From contig NC_047070.1 of NCBI RefSeq assembly GCF_902459465.1, forward strand, positions 11,018,001 to 11,082,000: a stretch of DNA of 64,000 nucleotides. The letters run 5' to 3'. Origin of the DNA: Asterias rubens. Its lineage: Eukaryota > Echinodermata > Asteroidea > Forcipulatida > Asteriidae. How positions within the stretch are numbered: position 1 is the stretch's first letter; each line of letters starts with the position of its first letter. Both the position numbers and the translations under genes were made by a program. The notes under the pieces are model-generated. The model made no database searches. It saw only the letters and a list, made by a program, of their open reading frames with translations, and was not told where the DNA came from. Positions 34,406 to 43,315 of the stretch are shown in pieces.

Positions 34406-34767
34406 TTAAAGGATTTGGGTACTTTTTCAAAATGTCCAAAGATTTACATTAAACTTACAGGGTTTGAAGATAATGATAGTGGAAAGCTTCCCTTCAAATA
34501 TTACTTACTGAGGTGCTGTAGTTTTTGAGAAATGAGTAAAACAATGTCATGAAAATACGTCTGTACATGCTTAAAATAATTTTCGTCTAATGAGACGGAA
34601 ATTATTTTCATGACATTGTTTTACTCATTTCCCAAAAACTACAGCACCTCAGCAGGTAATATTTTCAGGGAAGCTTTCTACTATCATTATCTTCAAACTG
34701 TGTAAGTTTAGTGTAAGTCTGTGGACATTGTGTTTTTTGTCCTACAAAAAGTACATACACCCTTTAA
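34406..34767. repeat. TTAA MITE family 5, in the WDR18 3' UTR
   Basis: TTAA-flanked fold-back of 362 bp. The arms include AAACAATGTCATGAAAATAC and its mirror around a short centre near 34580. It lies 30 bp from the WDR18 stop. Confidence 0.9.
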
Positions 34768-34796
34768 ACTAGAAATCTGTAATTGAACTGTAGAAG

Positions 34797-34916
34797 TTAT
34801 GTCTTTGCTAACTCGATGGCCGACTTGAAGAGAAGTTGATTTGCTTGTCGTAGTTTTTCGATTTCTGTTTCCAGTTGTTGACGAGATGAGTGAGAGGTTT
34901 GGTTACTGTCATTGAT
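34797..34916 (-). CDS. WDR18: WDR18 exon 10 and stop
   Basis: Acceptor TTCATGTAG; 39 codons plus TAA. It encodes a heptad-like helix ([19 protein letters not shown]) matching the vertebrate C-terminal coiled coil in position. The stop lies about 30 bp from a 362-bp MITE, which therefore probably sits in the 3' UTR. Confidence 0.92.
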   Translation of the reverse strand: MNDSNQTSHSSRQQLETEIEKLRQANQLLFKSAIELAKT

Positions 34917-37900
34917 CTACATGAAAAAAAAACAATCAGTTGTAAAATTTCTGTCATTCAATTATATTCGTTTACAGTTATAGCAGGGCTGTTTTTTTTA
35001 ATACTGAACCACTGGCCACAGGAAATTATTTATTCGTTTTTTTGTTTTTGCCTTCTCTGTTTTTCCCACAGATCTCATTAATTCATTAATTACCCTTTCT
35101 CCATTAACCACCTTTGATTTAGTGCTTCCACCGTTGTCCAACTATAAAATTTATGGTTACACCACTCCCCCATCTCCTTTAATATTACTTTTCTTTGTTC
35201 ATCTTGTGCTGCTTCTGACTGTATTCTTCCGCTACCTTTCCAACTGTTACACTAGTATAATTGTATGTGTGTGTTTAGTCTTTAAAAAAGACTAGGACCA
35301 TTGTCGTACTTCTTATCATTGCCATTCATTTGGAGAGTCATTACCAAACGTATACAGACCCTTTAGGCAGATTAACCAGATGAAAAACTTCTTGCGATGC
35401 TAAATAAACTGAATAAGATAATTCTCATGAACATTTTCTTCAAGACTAATGATGTTTTCTTCTTACCTGTTGGATTGCCTCAAGGAGTTGTGACTTTTCC
35501 TCACGGTCTATATCTCCAAATGTCGTCGGCAGCTTAAATAAAATAAGCATATAATGAATGAACTTTGTACATTTGGACGTAATGAAGGAATTGAAGTGAG
35601 CTGATATCATGATTTTAATCTATTTGTACGTCTCTGGATCTTGTTTTAGGAAGCCTGAAAGTCTAAAAGCAAGGCGTCGCCTCCAGATTTGACTCAGATT
35701 AGGTAGGCCCGTGATTGTTGACATATATTGGAGTGCTTTGGATTCGAAAAACGGCCTGAGAATCAAGCTCTTCTTTGGCCACATCGTGCAAGATTGCACC
35801 TCAACAATATAATCTACCCTTGCCGGTACCCATTTTCTTTTGGGCGATATGACTGATGTGTGAGTCTTGTGAAATTTTCAGAGCTAATGGTGTCTCACCT
35901 GGTATGGTATCCTGACTCCTATTTCTCCCTGTGCACTAGCATCCCCATCTGATTCTGCAGACTGGAGGTGCCTCTTGAAGGGTTGCAGCAAGAAGTTTGG
36001 TTTGGTCTGACTATCACTAATAGATGACAACACGAATGCTACATTGGTAACGGCTCCTGCGTTTTAAAGAAACAGAATATTGAAATAAATGGACTAATGA
36101 TACAGACTGCGACAAATCTTGGGCTATCAGTGCACAAACTGTTGGAGATGTAACATGTACATGTACAATAACCTTACTGTACACATAGAGTTATATATAA
36201 CAACTAGAGGGCGCACTGATGATGCTTCTTGCACAAACGCAACAGGACTGCAAGGAGACACGCGCGCGCCATTCTGTACGTGCGTTGAATAAGAAAAAGA
36301 TGGAGTTTGTGTTTATTGAACGCTACACGATGCTGTCTTTTCAACAAAATGGCCGTACAAACACATGCTAAGCAATGCCTGTTTGTTCAACTAAGAAAAT
36401 GGCCGCCATGCTGGGTCGCGTTAATAGGCCAGTGCACCCTCTAGTTCCTATATATAACTCTAACCCTGTACACCAGTGTCAGATGTATAAACAATAAACC
36501 AATGCACACTATGCTAGCCTGGTATGATTAGTACTTTTGTAGCAGTCTGTTATACACAGGTACATGTATAAGAGACTGCCACAAAAGTACCAAACATACA
36601 TGTACCAGGCTAGCATAGGGTCCATTGGTTTCTTCTTCGTGTACAGTTGGCATTACGTCGAAACCCAATGGCTTCTATACTGTGGACGTTATTTCTCAGT
36701 CTCATGTGGAATTTCAAGGAGAGAACTGTACTTGCCTTTATGGTTGATTGTACGTACACGTTGTCTGCTGTGAATATGCCATATGCATGCTGTCTGGTCC
36801 TGACTGCCAGATGCCAACACAGTACCATCCATAGACACTGACAAACAGGTCACAGGCTTACTGAGAAAATAAAATGTACATCAATGTTAGATAATCATTT
36901 GAGGTTTGCAGTAGCACCATTTGTTTCGTAAAAACTACTCAGCGGTAGTATAATAATGTATATAGCAAAACAAATTCTCAAAAGAACATAATCTATCCAT
37001 CAAGTAGATACATGTACGTGTATGTAGTAGCCCTTAGTTTCTTTAGTATTTAAATCAGCAAGTTATTTCTTTTGAGCATCACCAAGTGTGTGTTGGCTTA
37101 ACCTTTATTCGTTCTCTCAGTTTACACATTACACCTAGCAGCAGCCAGCAGCATTAGCTGTAGTTTGATGAGTATATCCAGCGCGTTAATTTAGTTTTAG
37201 ATTTGTCACTGTGGTGTTTCCATTTGGCAGTAGTATACAGCTGATAGGTACACCAGTGGCCTAGTTTAATTACTTTAAGAACCGCACACAAAAATATAGC
37301 CCATGTAGTGAAGGCACTACCGTCATGGTTGAACACACACTTGGTGATGCTCAAAAGAAATAACTCGCTAATTTAAATACCAGAGTAACTAAGGGCTACT
37401 AGATATACACACATGGTGTTTCCGTAAACCAAATATACATATTTTACACTGTTTTTACTAGACTTGCATCCTAGGACACGGTTTCCATGTAATTGTTTGA
37501 AATACCTTTACGAAGGCTCCCATTGTTAGTGTCTTACCTGTGACCGTGAAAAACAAGTGAATCCTTTTTGTCCGCTGATGAAGCGTCTCCTTGTATATGT
37601 CTCTCCCTCTGTTCAGACTGTTAAGTAATGAAGGTAAGAAATACTATAATATAATAATATTGAAGTCTTATCAAGCAGACGTATCTACCAAAAAAAAGGT
37701 ACTCAACGCGCTCAGTTATATACATTTTTACAGAAAGATATCTTATTGAGACGTATCTACCCCAAAAAAAGGTACTCGACGTGCTCAGTTATATACATTT
37801 TTACAGAAAGATATGTTATTGAAGTGACGAATTCTGAGACCCAATTATGTAGCAACCTTGTAAGGGTTAACAAGGTGTTACGGTGCATTCAGCAGCCACA

Positions 37901-40900
37901 GCAAGGAACACCGGGGCGAACCCCTTCTCTTTTTGATAAGTGCACTTGGTTCTTTTACGTGCGTTACCGACACAAGGGGAAAAACGGCTTTATGTCCCCT
38001 CCGAAAGACGAACCAATGGTCAAGTGTCACATCTGGGACTTGAACCAACACTCTGTTGATCAGAAACACCAGAGTTTGAATTCGGGGCTCTTAACTGCTT
38101 GGCCACGACACTTTCACAATCGCATCGTGGCCAGCCAGGTTAGGATTCAAACCCACACCATAATTAATCTGCAACTAGAACTGAGGCCAGTGCACTAGAC
38201 TTCTCTGAAGGATGCAGCAACAATGGTCGAGTGTCTTGCAATGATATAAGTCACGAGTGTCGCGACTGGGGAACTCAAATCCAAACACCAGAACTCAAGT
38301 CCGATGTGCTTGATCTCTGGGCCAAGACACGCCATGTCCAATATATTTTGATTGTCTGCACACTTCAATAATGTTCTCTCCGCTGTGCTTTATTTTTGAA
38401 ACAACGAATAAATTTATCTCAGAAGCTTTGTTGGGAATCAAGTTTCATACTCACTGAAGCATACAGGTTGACTTGGTAGATGTTTCCGTCTGAACATCCA
38501 GCGAAAAGATGGTACTCTGCTGTGTCCATGGTAACCGAGCAAACAGGTGCATCGAATACAAAGTTACAGAGAAGCTGGCCCGAGGCCAAATCCCACAACT
38601 ATAGGGCAAGGGAAATATCAAGTTGACATTAAATCAGAATAACTGCATTGCGTCTTCCAATATATGAGGAAAACAGAACAGGGCCCAATTTCATGGCTCT
38701 GCTCACCGTAGGAAAAAGAATCGACACTTGCGGAAGCAGGGAATTCTGCGCTAATGTCAAGCATATTATTTCACAGGTTAGCAGTGAATTGTTGCTTGTG
38801 CGCGTGCGTACTCGACACAACTAGACATTCTACACTTACACAACTAGCGATGGCCAGATTTCGATGTATTTATCACAAGGTTTTACATAATATAATAAAC
38901 GTATTTATAACGCGCCTTTTTCAAAGGATACAAAGCGTCCATTATTTTTACTGCAAAGTGAGTGGGACGAATATTTTGATATTATGAGACCTAATCCTTT
39001 AGTACACCGTGTAATGGTTTCAAGGTGCTACTGCGCATACAGCAGCCACAGCCAGGAACACCGGGGCAAACCCTTTCTCTTTTCGAATAAGTGCAGACAT
39101 TTGGTATTATGCTATGCTAAAAATGTGGGCATCACAATGGCTAAAAATGTTAAATGGCAACTCCTTGCCATTATACCTACAAACATGTACATGTGTATTC
39201 TTAGGAATGAAACAAAATGTATGCCCTTAAACAAGAAATTATACCTTGCAGGTTTGGTCATGTGATGCAGAGACGACCCTTGACATTGAACCTCCTGTTC
39301 CGCATTTCACATCGGTGATAGGCAGAGCATGTTTGGACCAAACGTGCAACGGCTCGCATGGTTTACTGTTTTGACCTTGCTGAAGAACACTGAAAAAAAT
39401 TTAAACAGGTATCATAATAATAATATGGGAGGCTAATCATCCTTACTCACAGCTAAGAGCTGAATTGCGAAGGACGCGGCTACAATGTGTTCAAGAAGCA
39501 GGCATAACAGGGCTCCTTTGGCAGCCAGCCATATAGACCTACTATGACCATGGAGCACAGCCAGAGATCAAGAGTGTTTGATTTTTCCCAAGGGAGGCAA
39601 ACCGGAAAGTCTGGAAACAGCAGAGAACCACTACACAACTAAACTCACATACATGTATGGCCCTGGCCGGGCATCGAACCAGGGTCACCTTGGTGAGAGG
39701 CAAGCACTTAAAGCACAAGCCAACTATGCCCCCATGAATGGCCAACACATTCCCAGAGCTGCCAACATATGCAATCAGGGAGATTTTGCACAACAATCAT
39801 GTTGGATCAGTGATTTCCTTGAAGTAAGACCATTCACCTCTGTGGAGTATGGACCCCGGTTGGAATCCCACCTCAGACCAAAACCTTGCATGTGGATTTG
39901 GTTAATCCATTTTAAGATGCTTTTCTTGGTTTAATGCTGGAACAAAACTCCTCCTCGATATACAAATTATTCCCACTTAACTGTCACACCACACTCCTCC
40001 AAGATATCTTTGTCCACACTTGACATCACTCCAACAAAGTTCTAGGTCAAAAGGCTTTCAGTGTAGCTGGGCCAATGATTTGGAACAATCTTCCTACTGC
40101 CATTTGAGAATCTGTTAATTCATCTATGTATTTCATTAAGTTTTTTGCAGGATTGCTTTTATGTGCGCTATATATGGCATAGCGCCTTATAAACTTTAAA
40201 GGCAGTGGACACTATTGGTAATTGTCAAAGACTAGCCTTCACAGATGGTGTACCTCACCATATGCATAAAATAACTATGAAAATTTGAGCTCAATCGGTC
40301 ATCAAAGTTGCGAGATAATAATGAAAGAAGAAAACACCCTTGTCACACGAAGTTGTGTGCGTTTAGATGGTTGATTTCGAGACCTCAAGTTCTAAATGTG
40401 AGGTCTCGAAATCAAATTCGTGGAAAATTACTTCTTTCTCGAAAAGTATGCCACTTCAGAGGGAGCCGTTTTTCACAATGTTTTATACCATCAACCTGTC
40501 CCCATTACTCGTCACCAAGAAAGGTTTTATGCTAATAATTATTTTGAGTAAATACCAAAAGTGTCCACTGCCTTTAATTGTTATTTTATCTAAACCTGAT
40601 TGCCTACTGTATGCCTATGCTCTTTTGGGCTTTCATTAGAAGAGAACACAACTTATACCTTGCAACAAACCACACCATAACGAGGTTATCTTCTCCGCCT
40701 GATATTAAATGACTCCCGTCATCGGTGAAACAAAGACACGTGACCTTCTGGTAGTGACGAGACAGAACTGCTAGCAGATCGCCAGTGCAAGTCTGTTTGG
40801 AAATAACAATAACAACAACAGTCATTCATAGTTTCAACGATTGGTTCACAGAGCTGTACATTTATAAGAACAAATGCAAACAATCAAAAGTACACTGTGC

Positions 40901-42841
40901 ACACTGCATGCAGACAAATGAATGTAAGCTTTCCATAACTGTGTTTTCAAAACACAGATATAGAAAGCTTACATCACTGCACTTCTAGGCTATCCAATGG
41001 AGTCATTGTATCCAATAAAATCACTGGTTCTAGGTAAACAATACCTGTCTTTGAGTCTATGTTAACCCCGGTGTATAATAAACTTTCACCTACATTAATT
41101 TCACATGGAGAATCGAGTCAAATCCTTCATACATAAACAAAACATTACATGAAAGTTCATTTTCTAAATACACAGTGGACCGAAAGTTAGCTTTCCATAT
41201 CTGTGTTTTGATTGGTCCGAGGTGATGTTTGTCAGCTGCACCCACGTCACCTCAGACCAATAAAAAAACATATGGAAAGCAATTACTTCACTGTATGTTT
41301 ATCCTATAAAATCATTGTAGGCCTATCCAATGAATCCACTGGTTCTGTAAAACCAGTGCCTGCCTTTACACGCAAGGATATAAAGACAGGGGAATAGTCT
41401 ATTCCCTCACCTGCCATATGTGAATCTTCTCAGCAATACCCGCTACGCATAGTGTGTTATTAGATGAAGCAACGAGGCAGGACACCACTCCTGGGCACAC
41501 AATACGTTGCTGCTGTTGCTCCTGTGGTGAGAAGAATATTAAGAAAATCATTTAATTACAATGGTGTAATACTTTTAAGTGCAATTAAGATTTGTATTAA
41601 CCTTGGAGGGCAAGTCATAACTGATCTTATGCACTTGCAGTATGGACTAGTTAGAAGTATAGTCTATATTGCAACCTGGGAAAACATACTTCTCAAGGCC
41701 AGTCCCTCATCAAGGGTATGAACCTTTTTTCATATCATTCTGAAGCCTATACTATTGTACTCCTAGAACTATTTCGGTTTCGTCCGCTATCGTTTCCCGG
41801 GAGACGATAGCGGATGAAACCGAAATAGTTCTAGGAGTAATAATATATTACCCCTCATATAAATAAACAGGCTATTTTATTTCTTTTCTTATAGTTGACC
41901 CAAATAATGTTATGTTCTATGTGACCTGTGACTCATCACATACCTCAATCACACAAGTTCCTCTAGAGTCTATGGAAACACATACGTTTTTGATCCCTTT
42001 TTACAAATACAATAATTAAATTCAGAAAAGTTTCCGGATAACTTTCCGTATGGCGCCACCACTTTGTCACTCATTTTTACAAAAAGGGATAATTCCATTG
42101 AGGTATGGTAAACTACTATGTTTACATTATTTCATATTAATTGATACTTGATACTTGAGAGGAAGTAATCCCTTTACAGCTGGTGGTCCCAAGATAAACT
42201 GGGATGAAAAAAAGGTGGGGCACCCCAGTTACTGGCAGTTATAATTTCCTTAAAGAAACTTTTCCAAGCTTCCAATTCCGTATCCGATCCTCCCTATACA
42301 TAAAATCAAATTTCATTGATGACTCGTTATGAAAAAAAATTGTAATTAAGTTACTAAAAATAGAGTCAAACTCAAATGAGTCTGTGTGCAGTAGTCATTG
42401 GTAGTACCGAACAGATACAGGTCAAATGAGATATTCCTTTTGGTAAAAAATGGTGTGAAAAAGTGGTGGCAGGATACGGATATCTTCCCATACTATCCAT
42501 CAATTTACATTTGACACTGTCATTTTAAATGTGTAGACTAGCACATGTGCACGTCATCACACATGCATGAAGAACATGACGTGCACTGCATGCATGACGA
42601 AATAACAAACATGTGCGACTAATGCGACTACCTTTTTCTGAGCAGCCCACACGTGGATAATGGGTTTGCCAACAGCAGCCGATATCAAAAAGTAGCCATC
42701 TAAAAGACAAACACTTCGAGGAGCACTAGATCCACCTTTGAAACTCTTAATGGCAGTGCCTGTCTGGAAATCCCAAACACAGAGATTCCATAGCATTCCA
42801 CTTGCATCTGAAGTCAACAAAATTTCCATGGGGGCCGCCAT
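34797..42841 (-). CDS. WDR18: WD repeat-containing protein 18 (Rix1/PELP1-TEX10 complex subunit, yeast Ipi3 counterpart)
   Basis: The complete gene has ten exons: 42632-42841, 41411-41521, 40659-40792, 39245-39389, 38455-38598, 37538-37617, 36736-36860, 35899-36056, 35467-35532 and 34797-34916. They sum to 1293 bp, 430 residues plus stop; human WDR18 is about 432. The start MAAPME is identical to the human N-terminus. Conserved landmarks are [45 protein letters not shown] and [12 protein letters not shown]. The WD propeller is followed by a C-terminal coiled coil ([19 protein letters not shown]). The family acts in 60S pre-ribosome maturation with PELP1 and TEX10. An in-frame ATG ten codons upstream (42871) could extend the protein, but 42841 matches homologues and has a better context (AAGATGG). 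Confidence 0.95.
35467..35532 (-). CDS. WDR18: WDR18 exon 9
   Basis: Twenty-two codons between acceptor TAAG and donor CAG|GTAAGA. It encodes [20 protein letters not shown], the start of the C-terminal helical segment. Confidence 0.88.
35899..36056 (-). CDS. WDR18: WDR18 exon 8
   Basis: Acceptor TAAAACGCAG, donor CAG|GTGAGA, 158 bp (phase 1-0). It encodes [11 protein letters not shown] and a linker equivalent to the vertebrate PLPHFNKHL region ([11 protein letters not shown]). Confidence 0.9.
36186..36462. repeat. MITE with about 33-bp inverted ends in WDR18 intron 7
   Basis: TAGAGTTATATATAACAACT and AGAGGGCGCACTG are mirrored by CAGTGCACCCTCTAG and TATATATAACTCTA. The interior contains AAAATGGCCG motifs. 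Confidence 0.88.
36496..36631. repeat. Hairpin element in WDR18 intron 7
   Basis: CTATGCTAGCCTGGTATGAT and TACTTTTGTAGCAGTCT are mirrored by AGACTGCCACAAAAGTA and CCAGGCTAGCATAG. The stem is about 55 bp. Confidence 0.88.
36736..36860 (-). CDS. WDR18: WDR18 exon 7 (GC donor)
   Basis: Acceptor TTCTCAG; the donor is AAAG|GCAAGT, a GC rather than GT donor. The exon is 125 bp (phase 2-1) and encodes [20 protein letters not shown] and ends RTINHKG. The next exon restores the expected KGAVTNVAF in frame, supporting the GC site. Confidence 0.92.
37024..37402. repeat. MITE with about 75-bp inverted ends in WDR18 intron 6
   Basis: GTAGCCCTTAGTTTCTTTAG through TTTGAGCATCACCAAGTGTG is mirrored at 37324-37400. 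Confidence 0.9.
37538..37617 (-). CDS. WDR18: WDR18 exon 6
   Basis: Acceptor CTTAACAG, donor ACAG|GTAAGA, 80 bp (phase 0-2). It encodes a charged linker and then LVFHGH, the GH element of the next blade. Confidence 0.9.
37678..37818 (+). repeat. 71-bp tandem duplication
   Basis: GACGTATCTACC...GGTACTC...CAGTTATATACATTTTTACA recurs at 37749 with only a few differences. In WDR18 intron 5. Confidence 0.9.
37870..38345. repeat. SINE-like dispersed repeats
   Basis: AGCAGCCACAGCAAGGAACA and CCGGGGCGAACCCCTTCTC recur at 39040-39085 and, diverged, at 32810-32880. The downstream part holds reverse tRNA-like segments. The 150-codon open frame here is repeat-derived. Confidence 0.55.
38455..38598 (-). 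CDS. WDR18: WDR18 exon 5
   Basis: Acceptor CCCTATAG, donor TTCA|GTGAGT, 48 codons. It begins [16 protein letters not shown] and contains the Gly-rich [10 protein letters not shown]. Confidence 0.95.
39245..39389 (-). CDS. WDR18: WDR18 exon 4
   Basis: Acceptor TTTTTTCAG, donor AAG|GTATAA, 145 bp (phase 2-0). It encodes [16 protein letters not shown] and [13 protein letters not shown]. Confidence 0.95.
39950..40195 (+). mobile_element. LINE reverse-transcriptase C-terminal remnant
   Basis: One frame near 40050 reads [17 protein letters not shown] then a stop, typical of the end of non-LTR ORF2 proteins. The terminal GCGCTATATATGGCATAGCG is a small hairpin. Several stops; inactive. In WDR18 intron 3. 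Confidence 0.65.
40196..40577. repeat. TTAA MITE family 1, copy 5
   Basis: TTAA on both sides, ends AGGCAGTGGACACTATTGG and AGTGTCCACTGCCT. The central GATTTCGAGACCTCA and TGAGGTCTCGAAATC form a hairpin. Confidence 0.92.
40659..40792 (-). CDS. WDR18: WDR18 exon 3
   Basis: Acceptor CAAACAG, donor CAAG|GTATAA, 134 bp (phase 0-2). It carries [17 protein letters not shown] and the blade motif [12 protein letters not shown]. Confidence 0.95.
41190..41280. repeat. Short inverted repeat (GCTTTCCATAT arms)
   Basis: GCTTTCCATATCTGTGTTTT and ATTGGTCCGAGGTGA are mirrored by TCACCTCAGACCAAT and ATATGGAAAGC. A smaller relative is at 40926-40970. Confidence 0.75.
41411..41521 (-). CDS. WDR18: WDR18 exon 2
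   Basis: Acceptor CACCACAG, donor CAG|GTGAGG, 37 codons. It encodes [18 protein letters not shown] and ends EKIHIWQ, a WD blade end. Confidence 0.93.
41759..41838. repeat. 80-bp near-perfect palindrome
   Basis: ACTCCTAGAACTATTTCGGT continues to a 35-bp arm with one mismatch to its mirror. The centre is TTCCCGGGAG. In WDR18 intron 1. Confidence 0.95.
42036..42489. repeat. MITE with about 60-bp inverted ends in WDR18 intron 1
   Basis: TCCGTATGGCGCCACCACTT is mirrored by AAGTGGTGGCAGGATACGGA. The homology runs on through TTTTTACAAAAAGG. Confidence 0.8.
42632..42841 (-). CDS. WDR18: WDR18 exon 1
   Basis: Seventy codons from ATG at 42841; donor AAG|GTAGTC (phase 0). It encodes [15 protein letters not shown] and the first propeller strands, ending HVWAAQKK. 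Confidence 0.93.
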
Positions 42842-43014
42842 CTTTAAATGAACAATAGAGGGCGCTGTCATGGTTTACCGTAACATTATTCGGAGGACGC
42901 GCGAGTGCAGTGTGGTGGGGGGGGGGGTGACTCACGTGTTTTGACAGGTAGCTAAAAATGTCTCTCACTTTATTTTTGAACTTTTTTTTTGCGTTATAAG
43001 TCAAAGAATAGACT

Positions 43015-43315
43015 TCATAGTTGATGTATCTCAACATAAAATTTGAGCTCAATCGGTCATCGAAATTGCGAGATATGAATGAAAGAAAAAACACCCTTGT
43101 CACACGAAGGTGTGTGCGTTTAGATGGTTGATTTCGAGACCTCAAGTTCTAAATTTGAGGTCTCGAAATCAAATTCGTGGGAAATGACTTCTTTCTCGGA
43201 AACTATGGCACTTCAGAGGGAGCCGTTTCTCACAATGTTTTATACCATCACTCGTCACCAAGAAAGGTTTTATGCTAATACTTATTTTGAGTAATTACCA
43301 ATAGTGTCCACTGCT
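43015..43315. repeat. TTAA MITE family 1, partial copy upstream of WDR18
   Basis: Runs from TGATGTATCTCAACATAAAA to AGTGTCCACTGC; the left end is missing. A perfect central stem is at 43129-43171. Confidence 0.85.

Larger units (their letters stand above)
29862..34796. other. Convergent intergenic region between prominin and WDR18
   Basis: Contains both 3' UTRs, whose ends could not be fixed. The first canonical AATAAA after the prominin stop is near 31012. Listed repeats fill most of it; no further gene supported. Confidence 0.6.

Noticed and set aside
37746..38198. 150-codon open frame
   Set aside because: Overlaps a tandem duplication and SINE-like repeats found elsewhere in the window; repeat-derived.
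42842..42871. Upstream in-frame ATG of WDR18 as the true start
   Set aside because: It would add MTAPSIVHLK before the conserved MAAPME start. The downstream ATG matches homologues and has a better context; kept only as an alternative.
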